The position numbers and the translations under genes are program-made. A DNA stretch of 64,000 bases from Octadecabacter sp. (GTDB lineage Bacteria; Pseudomonadota; Alphaproteobacteria; Rhodobacterales; Rhodobacteraceae), in assembly GCA_028825445.1 (NCBI GenBank), contig JAPKAD010000009.1, forward strand, positions 1-64,000. Direction: 5' to 3'. A model generated the notes under the pieces. The model was given only the letters and a program-made list of their open reading frames with translations, ran no database searches and was not told where the DNA came from. This document shows, one piece after another, positions 46,664-56,353 of this stretch. Numbering within the stretch: the stretch's first letter is position 1; the number at the start of each line of letters is the position of its first letter.

Positions 46664-47368
46664 ATGAATGACCTTGGACACAATAACGACTCCAATGAAA
46701 GTCCGTTTAACGCAATTCCACCGGTACCGTTGGTGCTAGTTGTTATTATTATAACTATTGAACTGATTTTGACAGCCGCTGCCAACGGCTGGGTCGGTGG
46801 TCTTCAGGGTGTGGGTTGGCGGGCAGGCGCGTTTGGCAATTTCCAATTCTATCCAGATGTAATGACAGAAATCTTTGAACGTAGCCGCGGTTCGTTTGAC
46901 TATTGGAAACGCTTTGTGACGTATCCATTTTTTCACAGTTCCTTAACCCATGCGGTATGGGTCTGTATATTATTACTCGCACTTGGAAAATTTGTTGGTG
47001 AAACTTTCAGCTCAATAGCATTTTTGATCCTGTTCTTTGCCACCTCAATCCTTGGGGCTGCAATTTATGGTGCTTTGTCATGGCAGAATACGCAGCTGAT
47101 CGGTGCATATCCGGGTGTTTATGGTCTGATTGGAGCATATACCTACCTGATGTGGCTTGCACTTGAACGCATGGGTGAAAATCAACTTAAGGCGTTTCAA
47201 TTGATCGGTATTATGCTCGGTATTATGCTGGTTTATTCTATGGTTTTTGGATCTTCACCGACATGGATTGCTGACGTGTCTAGTTTTCTGATTGGGTTGT
47301 TAATAGCGCCGCTATTGGCCCCCGGTGGTTGGTCAGGCTTTCTTATTCGTATACGTAAAAGTGTTTAA
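46664..47368 (+). CDS. Rhomboid-like membrane protein, catalytic residues absent
   Basis: 234 residues with six to seven hydrophobic helices arranged as in rhomboid proteases. The positions of the active site are changed. GxSG is replaced by GAYPGVYG (147-154) with no serine. The TM2 HxxxxHxxxN motif reads HSSLTHAVWV, keeping two histidines but losing the asparagine. The TM6 histidine is replaced by D204 in WIADVSSFLIG. It is therefore predicted to be a pseudorhomboid that binds membrane proteins without cutting them. It lies next to trpS and murJ. The family call is good; the inactivity is inferred from residues. Confidence 0.85.
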   Translation: MNDLGHNNDSNESPFNAIPPVPLVLVVIIITIELILTAAANGWVGGLQGVGWRAGAFGNFQFYPDVMTEIFERSRGSFDYWKRFVTYPFFHSSLTHAVWVCILLLALGKFVGETFSSIAFLILFFATSILGAAIYGALSWQNTQLIGAYPGVYGLIGAYTYLMWLALERMGENQLKAFQLIGIMLGIMLVYSMVFGSSPTWIADVSSFLIGLLIAPLLAPGGWSGFLIRIRKSV

Positions 47369-47941
47369 AAAATAATAAAATTAATCGTTTTTAGATTTTA
47401 ACAATGACATAGCCATTGATACTAGGTACATAGCGGCAGCAGATAATCTAGTTCTGTAGCGTCTGTTTCAGTACTATATTTACGATTGATTTGAATACTT
47501 AAGATTGGACAAATAAACCAAATGAGAAACTTAAAGTCTAGCAGGACCTGTTGGAACTATATCTGTCGTAAGCGAACCGTTATAACTATTTATACTTATT
47601 AAAAAATAAAATTACGGATTTTGTTCTGATAGGCGCAGGCCAGAATAGAATCTGATCTAGACTGTGGGCCAGTTTCTTTGCTCTGAAAATATAGATTTAT
47701 GAGCATTAGCGGGCCAGTGTTTTAATGGGTTCAACCAACAATTAATTTTTTTGCCGTTTTGTTTTTTAAAAAAATTGTTTTTGATTTTGAGTTTATCAAT
47801 TATTATTTAGTCAATTCCATCCTTTGCGAGTTGTTTAAGCTTTTACATTAAAACTGATATGATCATTTCAACTTGCATGTAAGCGTGTTGGCATCATAGC
47901 TTTTTAATCTTCGCTTCTTTACTTTAAAATACTCACATTCG
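47369..47941. other. A+T-rich intergenic region between convergent rhomboid-like and murJ genes
   Basis: 573 bp without any supported gene or clear hairpin terminator. Confidence 0.4.
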
Positions 47942-49543
47942 TCAGTTGCGGCGCATCGCAGACTTGAATTCTGATACCCGAAATGCACCAATAAGGCGGC
48001 CGATTACTAAATAGCCTATGATGCCGATGATCACCACAAACGCCAAAGCGCCGTAACGGATTGTCTCCATGCCTAGCCAAGGTCCAACCAGCAGCACCGT
48101 ATTTAACAACAAAACCCCCATCAACACAGACGCCAACATTATCCGCCAAAGCCGTGACTTGAACCGCGTATCAAATCGTGCCGCGTCGCCCATGGTTTGA
48201 CTGCCACGCCACAAAAGCCAGACCATAACCCAGCCCGCCAATGTGGTGGCAATTGCGGCTGCAATGTAACCGATATACATTGATAGGCCAATCGCAACGC
48301 CTGCGTTTATGATCATTGCGACAGTGGCGTAATAAAACGGGCGTTTGGTGTCGCCTCTCGCAAAATACAGTGGTTGTAATGATTTTTGCAGAACAAAGGC
48401 TGGCAGACCCAAGCCGTAGACCATCACTGCAAGCGCCGTTGCCGCAGTGTCATCGGAATCAAACGCACCGCGTTCAAACAACACGCTAATTAGTGGTACG
48501 GGGATCACAATCAGTGCAACTGCTGCAGGAATGGTCAGTGCCAGCGCTAATTCAGACGCGCGGTTAAAGGCGTCCCGCCCGCCGTCAAGATCACCTGCCG
48601 CCAACCGGCGGCTTAAATCGGGAAGTAGGACCACGCCCAGCGCAATCGCAACAACGCCAAGGGGTAGTTGATATAGACGGTCTGCGTATGACAGCCACGC
48701 AATTGCTCCATCATAAAAACTAGCAACCTGACGACCCACTAAAAGGTTGATCTGCACCACACCACCAGCAAGCATTGCAGGCGCCGCAATAATTGCCAAT
48801 TTGCGTAAATCTGGTGTTAGAAGTGGTATGCGTGGGCGGAACGTGAACCCCGCACGCCGTGCCGCCCACCAGACCAGTGCCAGTTGTGCAAGGCCTGCAA
48901 GCGGCACCGACAGCGCCAGCGTATTCCCTACGCGCAGCCCTAACGCCTGATCTAATCCCACACCCATCGCGTCTGATGCGGGCCGTCCCGTCATAGCCGT
49001 CACCAGCATAGCAACAATGAAAATCATGTTCAGCAGTACTGGTGCTGCCGCCGCAGCCGCAAATCGCCCAGTTGCATTTAAAACGCCTGATACCAGGGCA
49101 GCCAGTGAGATGAATAAAATGTACGGAAAGGCAAGGCGTCCGTATTCGACAGCTAGATCAAATCGTTGATCGCCCTTGAAGCCGGATGCCATCATTAGCA
49201 CCAACGAGGGCATGAACATTACGCCTAAAACTGTAAAAATTAATAACACAAAAGCCAATCCCATAAAGGCGTCCTGCGCAAAAGTCTTGGCATCTACACC
49301 AGCATCCTCAGCTACTTCTAGTTTCTTAGAAAACATTGGAACGAAGGCCATATTGAATGCGCCTTCAGCAAAAAAACGGCGGAACATATTTGGCAGGGAA
49401 AACGCGACCAAGAAAGCCTGCGCTACTGGACCTGTACCAAGATATCCTGCGATAAGGATGTCACGCATAAAGCCCAAGATACGGCTCAAAAATGTCCAAA
49501 CGCCAACGGTCAGAAAGCCAGATATCAAGCGGATGGGTTTCAT
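47942..49543 (-). CDS. murJ: Lipid II flippase MurJ
   Basis: 533 residues with 14 predicted membrane helices, MOP superfamily. SFLTVGVWTFLSRILGFMRDILIA is the characteristic N-terminal block (arginines R20 and R27 face the cavity), FRRFFAEGAFNMAFVP follows, and later SLQPLYFARGDTKRPFYY is also conserved. It moves lipid II to the periplasmic face for peptidoglycan synthesis and is normally essential. CAGGACA lies upstream of ATG 49543. glnD lies upstream on the same strand, but nearly 1.5 kb of apparently empty DNA separates them. Confidence 0.95.
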   Translation of the reverse strand: MKPIRLISGFLTVGVWTFLSRILGFMRDILIAGYLGTGPVAQAFLVAFSLPNMFRRFFAEGAFNMAFVPMFSKKLEVAEDAGVDAKTFAQDAFMGLAFVLLIFTVLGVMFMPSLVLMMASGFKGDQRFDLAVEYGRLAFPYILFISLAALVSGVLNATGRFAAAAAAPVLLNMIFIVAMLVTAMTGRPASDAMGVGLDQALGLRVGNTLALSVPLAGLAQLALVWWAARRAGFTFRPRIPLLTPDLRKLAIIAAPAMLAGGVVQINLLVGRQVASFYDGAIAWLSYADRLYQLPLGVVAIALGVVLLPDLSRRLAAGDLDGGRDAFNRASELALALTIPAAVALIVIPVPLISVLFERGAFDSDDTAATALAVMVYGLGLPAFVLQKSLQPLYFARGDTKRPFYYATVAMIINAGVAIGLSMYIGYIAAAIATTLAGWVMVWLLWRGSQTMGDAARFDTRFKSRLWRIMLASVLMGVLLLNTVLLVGPWLGMETIRYGALAFVVIIGIIGYLVIGRLIGAFRVSEFKSAMRRN

Positions 49544-51002
49544 GATTGTCCTGCTCTGGCCTTTGTCACGTTGTCGCCCTTCTAGAGCTAATGTTGCGTA
49601 AACTCTATGAAGAAGTTTTGCAGATCGTACAAAGAGCAGTTTTGATGTGCAATCAATGCGTCACCTGCAAAGAAAGCTTCGGGGGATATTGGGTACTAAG
49701 CGGTACAAACAGGGGGAGGGATTTTTTTGCTCCTGTTTATCTACTCGCTTGGGCCTACGAAGATTAGACTCATTTAAAAATACAAACTCTTACAATAAAT
49801 GTTTTGGGATTACCCATTACACATAGTGACCCAAAGCACTTTGTTTAAATTTGTAGACCAAAGATACGCCGAGGTTTTTTTCACCATTATAAAATCTGTA
49901 GTAAGTCTAATAATCTAAATATGTTACGTAAAGTTTCAGTAGGATAAAACTATTTGTCAATGCAACTTTTAACGCCAAGTCGTTTGATAGATCATTACAA
50001 ATTCTTATTAGATAATATCTTTGACTTTCTTGAGATACGTAGTGTCTGTCAAAGAGGCGTATAAGTTGGACTGTACGGACGGCGTAGCGTTATTAACTTT
50101 TGCCCCATTGATAATCTCTGTTGCGTGCAAGCTTAGGTCTGTTTGTGGGGATCACTAAGTGTCGTCGCTATTAAGATATGGCAACCAACACTGACATTGG
50201 AAAAGATATCTTGTTTGTTTGCGCCAGCAGTTGCGGCTTTTGTCTATGGGTACGTTAATTTAGCAAAAAATAAAAAATTTCAGTTAGAATAGGGCATTCG
50301 TAAACACTATTCCAAAGGTGGTTCTATAAGGCACGCCATTCATACCGCCATTGGCATAAAATGTGTTTAAAATAACCTCTCGCACTGGTCAGCTCCGTGT
50401 CCGTGTCCGTGTCCGTGTCCGATTGTGATTGTTATTGGGTGAACATCGTCTTGCCAAGTGTGCCTTCCAGCCGTTAAATGTGCAGCGAAACTGCTGGATG
50501 GATTACGTGTAACAGCTAAGTAGCGTTCATGGTCGATCTGGTTGCCGCTATGTTAAGTAAGGTCCTGATCAGTGTGTTGTTCACCGTTATACTCTTATAT
50601 CTGACAAGTTTGAAAAAATACTCAGATGAATCACAATTATTTTAATTTAAATTATTAAAGTAGGCGGTCAATTCATCTCAGCAGCCCATAAAGGGTCAGC
50701 TCTTCTTTGGGAAAAAAATGATGAAAAATATTGATTATGATTGGTCTGATAATTTTGAGACTTTATTTGGTAGATAACACGATTCAAAGTGTCATCAGCG
50801 ATATACTTGGCGCAGATAATTTTGTTATATGCCAAATTAGCAGTTATAAAACAAAGGACAACGTTTTAGTTTGCGTCTAATAACGTACTCTATGTCGTAA
50901 TTGTAACGCTAAGTTTCCTTATTTATATGTAAGTGAAAGCGAAGCTATTTAAATGTGCTAATTTGTAATTTTTCTAGTTCACAGGCTGAAAAAATTACTT
51001 AT
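49544..51002. other. 1.46-kb A+T-rich region between glnD and murJ, no recognised gene
   Basis: Both flanking genes read leftwards. Short frames only; none has family resemblance. It contains a (CCGTGT)n microsatellite (50395-50420). In related genomes glnD and murJ are usually much closer, so this may be the remains of lost or inserted material. Confidence 0.45.
50395..50420. repeat. Hexanucleotide microsatellite (CCGTGT) x 4.3
   Basis: CCGTGT begins at 50395, 50401, 50407 and 50413, with CC of a fifth copy at 50419-50420. The surroundings are A+T-rich and non-coding, so copy-number change would have no coding effect here. Confidence 0.95.
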
Positions 51003-53825
51003 TTATGGAATTTTTGCCCGTTCAACACCTTGCACAATGGCTTCGTGAAGTTTGTGTTCCATTGCCTCGCATTTTTCTTGCGCGTGATATTTAAGACCAA
51101 ACATATCTTTTACGTAAAATGTATCAACCACCTGTTCGCCGTATGTCGCGATCACGGCGCTGGCAATATAGACGTTGTTGTTTGCTAATGTGCGGGTCAA
51201 ATCGTGCAATAGGCCGGGTCTGTCGCGGGTATCGACTTCAATGATGGTATAAATTTCAGACCCTTCGTTGTCGAAGGTTATGGATGTCTTAACACGGAAC
51301 GCTTTTTCACGTTTCTTCATCTTGTCTTTTCCTGCCAATGCCTCGCGCGCGAGAACTTCACCCTTTAATGTGCGTTCGATCATTTCGCGCAGACGGGGCA
51401 GGCGAATTTCCTCGTAGGGGGTTCCATCGCCGTCTTGCACCCAAAACGCTGCAGTCGCGAAGCCATCTTTGGATGTAAATGTGCGAGCATCGACAACGTT
51501 CGCACCGACCAGCGATAACGCCCCGCACATGCGGCTAAAGATTCCTGGGTGGTCGGCCATAGCGAAACACACGCGCGTAGCGTCGCGGTCTTCGTCTGGC
51601 GTCAGGTTAATTCGCACTTCGTCATTGCCAAGACCGCGTAACATTTGCGCAAAATCCACATGGGCAGTGACGTGCATGCCCTGCCAATAGGGGGGGTAGT
51701 GACGCGCAACTTCGGCCAGCAGGTTTTTTTCATCCCAATCTGGTAACGCGGCGCGCAGATTCTTGCGAGCTTCCGTGCCTCGCTCCTTACGGTTCAGCGC
51801 TTCCATGCCGTTTTCCAACGCGTATTTAGTTTGGCGGTATAACGCGCGGATTAATACAGCTTTCCAGTTGTTCCATGTGCCTGGACCAACTCCGCGGATG
51901 TCGCACACTGTCAATACGCACAGCAGATTGAGCCGTTCAACAGTTTTGACGGCTTTGGCAAACCCTCGCACTGTTCGAGGGTCAGCTATATCGCGTTTTT
52001 GCGCCATATCCGACATTAAAAGATGATTGCGCACGAGCCATTCAACCGTCTCACAATCTTTTTTGGACAGTCCCAATCGTGGCGCGACCTTGCGGGAAAT
52101 CTTTGCCCCTAGGATCGAATGGTCCTCGCTGCGCCCTTTGCCAATGTCATGCAGAAGCAACGCCACATACAGGACCTTACGGTTGATCCCACCTTTGAGT
52201 ATGGATGCGGATACAGGCAGTTCTTCGTCCAGTTCTGCACGTTCGATCTGCGCCAGATGGCTGATTGTCTGGATCGTGTGTTCGTCGACAGTAAAGTGAT
52301 GGTACATATTAAATTGCATCATCGCTACAATGGCTTCGAATTCGGGAATGAACGCACCAAGCACGCCGATCTCGTTCATCCGCCGCAAGCCACGCTCGGG
52401 GTTGCCGTGCTTCAGCATTAAATCTAGGAAAATGCGCTTGGCTTCTTTATTTTGGCGAACTGTATTATCAATGAGGTGCAGGTTAGCTTTGATTAGACGC
52501 AACGCGTCGGGATGAATGAACGTCCCAGTGCGCAGGGCTTCTTCAAAAATGTGCAAAAGGTTTAATGGATCTTTGAGAAACGTTTTTGGAGTTTCAACTG
52601 TAAGACGGTTTTGCTTAATTGCGTATGGGGCTTTGGCTTTTTTGGATCGGCTGAACAAGCGCAGCAGCATTGGCTCTGCTTTTAGGTGTGCAGCTTCTTG
52701 TGCCGTCAGAAAAATGCGAGTTAATTCACCAACGTTGGTTGCATGACGGAAATAGTCCTGCATGAAATGTTCAACTGCGCGGCGCCCGTCTGTGTCGAGG
52801 TATCCCATGGCCTCGGCAACATCAACTTGCATATCGAATGTCAGCTGATCCGTAGCGCGCGCTGTCAGTAAGTGGAGATGACACCGCACAGCCCACAGGA
52901 ATGAATGGGCGTCCCTAAATTCTAGATATTCATTCTTGGTAAAAACCTTGTATTTTACAAGTTCTGATGCGTCTTTCACACCGTGAATGTATTTGCCGAT
53001 CCAGTATAAAGACTGCAAATCGCGCAAACCGCCTTTGCCTTCTTTTACATTGGGTTCGACCATGTAGCGCTGGCCACCCTGTTTGCGGTGGCGTTCAGAT
53101 CGTTCTTGGAGTTTGGCGTCAATAAACTCTGGTATGGTGGACGCGAAAAGATCTGTGCGCAAACGTTTGGTCAGTTTAGTGGCCAAATTGGCGTCGCCAA
53201 CTAAAAACCGTTCTTCCACTAGGCTAGTGCGTATTGTGTAATCTTCGCGTGCGAGGCGTAAGCAGTCTTTAACGGTGCGGCTGGCGTGGCCAACCTTAAG
53301 CTTCAAATCCCACAAAATGTAGAGCATGGACTCAATCAGGCTCTCAGACCACGGAGTTAGTTTGTAAGGGGCCAGGAACAACAAATCTACGTCAGATTGT
53401 GGCGCCATTTCGCCACGACCAGATCCTCCAACGGCAATAAGCGCTAAACGTTCCCCCTCTGTAGGGTTCGGATTTGGGTGTAAATGAGTAACGGCCAGCG
53501 CGAAGACTTCAATCACAATTGCATCTGTAAGCCATGCATAGGCGCGCGTTGTTGGTCCTGCGTTAAACGGGTCCGCGAGAAAGGCAGCCGCAATCCTACT
53601 GCGCCCTTGCTTCAGGGCATCTTTGAAAAGTGGGACTACAACCTTGCGTTGTTCAGTGCCTGTTGTCACGGCTTGCGATATTACGTCTCTAACAGCGCTA
53701 CGCAACGCGCTCCGGTCGATAATATCGTCTGGAGCGCAGATTAAATCGTTGGGGACCGATGTCAGGTTTAAATTAATGGCCAGATCAGGATCCGCCGCGC
53801 CCAAACGACAGAGGCGCAGGTTCAA
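51003..53825 (-). CDS. glnD: PII uridylyltransferase/uridylyl-removing enzyme
   Basis: Senses glutamine and modifies PII proteins. About 940 residues. Nucleotidyltransferase domain: GGSGRGEMAPQSDVDLLFL (133-151) with metal-binding D145/D147. GlnD-type helical region: EGKGGLRDLQSLYWIGKY. HD domain: HHFTVDEHTIQTISHL and LLHDIGKGRSEDH. Two C-terminal ACT domains: DHPGIFSRMCGALSLVGANVVDA and DRPGLLHDLTRTLANNNVYI. The listed start is TTG 53825, inside the end of the upstream gene, without a good ribosome binding site. No ATG occurs in the first 70 codons, so the true start is a nearby GTG or TTG and remains uncertain. Confidence 0.95.
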   Translation of the reverse strand: MNLRLCRLGAADPDLAINLNLTSVPNDLICAPDDIIDRSALRSAVRDVISQAVTTGTEQRKVVVPLFKDALKQGRSRIAAAFLADPFNAGPTTRAYAWLTDAIVIEVFALAVTHLHPNPNPTEGERLALIAVGGSGRGEMAPQSDVDLLFLAPYKLTPWSESLIESMLYILWDLKLKVGHASRTVKDCLRLAREDYTIRTSLVEERFLVGDANLATKLTKRLRTDLFASTIPEFIDAKLQERSERHRKQGGQRYMVEPNVKEGKGGLRDLQSLYWIGKYIHGVKDASELVKYKVFTKNEYLEFRDAHSFLWAVRCHLHLLTARATDQLTFDMQVDVAEAMGYLDTDGRRAVEHFMQDYFRHATNVGELTRIFLTAQEAAHLKAEPMLLRLFSRSKKAKAPYAIKQNRLTVETPKTFLKDPLNLLHIFEEALRTGTFIHPDALRLIKANLHLIDNTVRQNKEAKRIFLDLMLKHGNPERGLRRMNEIGVLGAFIPEFEAIVAMMQFNMYHHFTVDEHTIQTISHLAQIERAELDEELPVSASILKGGINRKVLYVALLLHDIGKGRSEDHSILGAKISRKVAPRLGLSKKDCETVEWLVRNHLLMSDMAQKRDIADPRTVRGFAKAVKTVERLNLLCVLTVCDIRGVGPGTWNNWKAVLIRALYRQTKYALENGMEALNRKERGTEARKNLRAALPDWDEKNLLAEVARHYPPYWQGMHVTAHVDFAQMLRGLGNDEVRINLTPDEDRDATRVCFAMADHPGIFSRMCGALSLVGANVVDARTFTSKDGFATAAFWVQDGDGTPYEEIRLPRLREMIERTLKGEVLAREALAGKDKMKKREKAFRVKTSITFDNEGSEIYTIIEVDTRDRPGLLHDLTRTLANNNVYIASAVIATYGEQVVDTFYVKDMFGLKYHAQEKCEAMEHKLHEAIVQGVERAKIP

Positions 53826-55002
53826 CGATCGTGATCTGGTTGTTGATTATACGCGCTACTGCAAGTGCGCGCTGGTTGGACCCATCTGTGCGCAGTCGAA
53901 AGATGCCTGTCGCACCGGCAAAGCCTGACGCACGTGTTAGAGATGCGGCAGTCAAAGCATCGCGATTACCCGTGGCCCCCAAGGCCCCGATTGCTGCAAC
54001 ACCATCATAAGCAATGCTTGCTAGTGGGTGCGGTGCTGTCCCGTTGGTCATGATATAACGTTCGCGAAACGCAGTTTCGCGTCCAGCGTCGGACATTGCG
54101 AATATTCCTCCCTGCATCGCGGGTAGGGCTGAAACCTGTGGGGCTGCGTCCCAACGTGTGATCCCAATGAGTGGCGTATCGGATGGTGAAATTCCTTGAT
54201 CGGCCAAAGACGTGGCAAGGATTGGTAAGCCGCCCACAACATTATCAGTTACAAAAATGGCTTGTGCACCACTTTCTTTGATTGCTGCTGCAATCGCAGA
54301 GGCGCGTGCAAAAATGCCTGTTTGATTAAACGGATAGGTTTCAACGCCTGAAACCGTTCCACCTGCCGCACGAATAGAGTTCGAGATCGAATCGCGACCA
54401 ACAGCGCCTGCCAGATCGTCCTGATGCACAATCATAAAGCGCGTAATACCTTGCCTGCTCGCATAGTTAACAAGGCGATCTGAAATATTTCCAAATGTGT
54501 TACCCAAAACGAAAACATTGCCACCCGCGATCGCGGTATTGTTGGAAAATGCTAAAACATTTACGTTGGCGTTAGCAGCAGTAAGGCCAACCTCATTGGC
54601 ACTTGCCGCGTCAAGTGGACCAAGGATGATCTGTGCACCTTCTGCAACAGCGGTTGCAGCTAATTGGCTAGCCAGTGCGGGATCGCGGGCTGTATTGTAT
54701 ACACGTAGGTTAACTTCGACACCATTTAGATCGTCAATCGCCATGCGGGCGGCCTTTTCAAGGCTTGTTGCGATAAGGGTTGCCTCGTCAGCTGTAGACC
54801 CGCCAGGAACAAGCAGAGCGACTTGAATAGGTGTGCTTGGATTAATTTGCTGCCCAGAATTCCCACCCATATTTGTTGTTGGAACCGACACACCACAGGC
54901 CACCAAAAATGCCAGCGCAGTAAAGATGATAACGCGTGCTGCGAAAGGGCGCGGATCAAAGCTATGCAAATTTGGTCTTACTCTGGGCAAATGGGATAAC
55001 AT
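53785..55002 (-). CDS. Penicillin-binding-protein activator (LpoA-like lipoprotein)
   Basis: 405 residues. A lipoprotein signal has lipobox FLVAC (C36) after an unusually long charged N-region, so translation could start further in. A periplasmic type I binding fold follows (IQVALLVPGGSTADEATLIATSLEKAA, IILGPLDAASANEV, VLAFSNNTAIAGGNVFVLG, FMIVHQDD, SIAYDGVAAIGALG). It matches the Peripla_BP_6/YraM-type activators that stimulate class A penicillin-binding proteins from the outer membrane. The gene is divergent from rsmI, as in related genomes, and its 3' end overlaps the glnD frame. Confidence 0.87.
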   Translation of the reverse strand: MLSHLPRVRPNLHSFDPRPFAARVIIFTALAFLVACGVSVPTTNMGGNSGQQINPSTPIQVALLVPGGSTADEATLIATSLEKAARMAIDDLNGVEVNLRVYNTARDPALASQLAATAVAEGAQIILGPLDAASANEVGLTAANANVNVLAFSNNTAIAGGNVFVLGNTFGNISDRLVNYASRQGITRFMIVHQDDLAGAVGRDSISNSIRAAGGTVSGVETYPFNQTGIFARASAIAAAIKESGAQAIFVTDNVVGGLPILATSLADQGISPSDTPLIGITRWDAAPQVSALPAMQGGIFAMSDAGRETAFRERYIMTNGTAPHPLASIAYDGVAAIGALGATGNRDALTAASLTRASGFAGATGIFRLRTDGSNQRALAVARIINNQITIVEPAPLSFGRGGS

Positions 55003-55087
55003 GGACTATTCACTTCCTTATGGCGACGGGTGACGCCCCGTCGCATATATACATGCATCATAATGCGCATGGCGTGAGGGTCTAGGT

Positions 55088-55948
55088 ATGAATCACAGAG
55101 AAATTCCCCTGTTGGCAGGTCTTTACTTATGCGCCGTCCCAATCGGGAACGCGCGTGACATAACTCTACGCACGTTAGATATACTCGCAAGCGTTGATAT
55201 TATAGCCGCTGAAGATACTCGCAGCACTCGCAAGTTAATGGAAATTCATGGTATTTCCATTGGGAATCGCCCAATGGTCGCCTACCATGACCATTCCACA
55301 ATCGCTGTGCGGGATCGTCTCCTGGCTGTGGTAAAAGAGGGGAAATCGCTGGCTTATGTGTCTGAGGCCGGTACGCCGCTTGTCGCTGATCCAGGATATA
55401 AGCTCGGTGTTGATATGCGGGCAGCGGGTCTACCTCTTACAACTGCACCAGGCGCGTCTGCTGTATTGGCGGCCTTAACAGTGTCGGGTCTGCCAACAGA
55501 TGCATTTCACTTTGCCGGCTTTCTGCCCAACAGCTCGAGCGCGAGGCGTAGTGGACTGATAGGCCTCAAAGACCTGCAAGCGACAGTTGTTTTGTATGAA
55601 TCTCCTAAACGCATTCATGCAATGTTAAGTGATTTGTGCGATGTGTTGGGGGATGGCCGCAATGTTGTAATTTGTCGGGAGCTTACTAAGAAGTTTGAAG
55701 AGGTGATCACTGGTACTGCGATAGAAGTATTACAGCAGATCGATGGGCGTACCCTTAAGGGCGAAATTGTCGTACTTATTGATCGTGGCGACGTTACTGT
55801 GATGAGCGAAGACGATGTGAAAGAGGCTTTGATGTCGGCCATGCAAACCATGCGGATAAAAGATGCAGCAACGGCTGTGGCAGGAGCGACGGGCATGGCG
55901 CAGCGTGATGTGTACCAATTGGCGTTAAGTTTAAAGTCAAAAACATGA
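55088..55948 (+). CDS. rsmI: 16S rRNA (cytidine(1402)-2'-O)-methyltransferase
   Basis: 286 residues of the tetrapyrrole-methylase fold. GLYLCAVPIGNARDITLRTLDIL replaces the usual LYxVATPIGNLxDIT, EDTRSTRKLMEIHGI, YHDHS, VSEAGTPLVADPGYKL, PGASAVLAALTVSGLPTD, FAGFLPN and YESPKRI are all present. It methylates the 2'-OH of C1402 in the ribosomal P-site with S-adenosylmethionine. Divergent from the PBP activator; the ribosome binding site is a modest AGGT. Confidence 0.95.
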   Translation: MNHREIPLLAGLYLCAVPIGNARDITLRTLDILASVDIIAAEDTRSTRKLMEIHGISIGNRPMVAYHDHSTIAVRDRLLAVVKEGKSLAYVSEAGTPLVADPGYKLGVDMRAAGLPLTTAPGASAVLAALTVSGLPTDAFHFAGFLPNSSSARRSGLIGLKDLQATVVLYESPKRIHAMLSDLCDVLGDGRNVVICRELTKKFEEVITGTAIEVLQQIDGRTLKGEIVVLIDRGDVTVMSEDDVKEALMSAMQTMRIKDAATAVAGATGMAQRDVYQLALSLKSKT

Positions 55949-56353
55949 TCGCAAAAAAGCATTGGGGCCAGACATCACACCATCTGGGTGTAACTGCCAA
56001 AGTTATGGTCTCCTAAAATTGCTGAATTTTTGTAACGGCAAAAAGTTGGTGTGAATTAGTTTGAAAATTGCTACTTTAGCCAAAGAAATTGATGTTGTAA
56101 CCTTCGTTTAAGTAAAGAAAAATTCTCAGCTGTACGCATGCCTTGAACCATTTGACACGTCAGTAGATAAATTGAAATTATGGTGTTGTGTTAATGTTTT
56201 TTTTTGACCCGGCCAAGTATGCAGTTGCACGAAATTTGCTTTGGCTTGTCACTTTTTGACGAAGTGGGCTCTATTGAGATCGAAACTACGTTCATGATGG
56301 CCGAACCATTGCGCTTGGCTTGAAGCACGTCCATGAAGGATTGAACCTATGGA
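55949..56353. other. Intergenic region between rsmI and gshB where yraN would be expected
   Basis: 405 bp with stops in all frames and no YraN-like (EVKxR nuclease-fold) motif. Many relatives have rsmI-yraN-gshB in this order, so the gene appears to have been lost or moved. Confidence 0.5.

Noticed and set aside
49546-49767. 73-codon plus-strand frame upstream of murJ
   Set aside because: No recognisable domain and it would be transcribed from within the murJ promoter region; probably chance in this gap.
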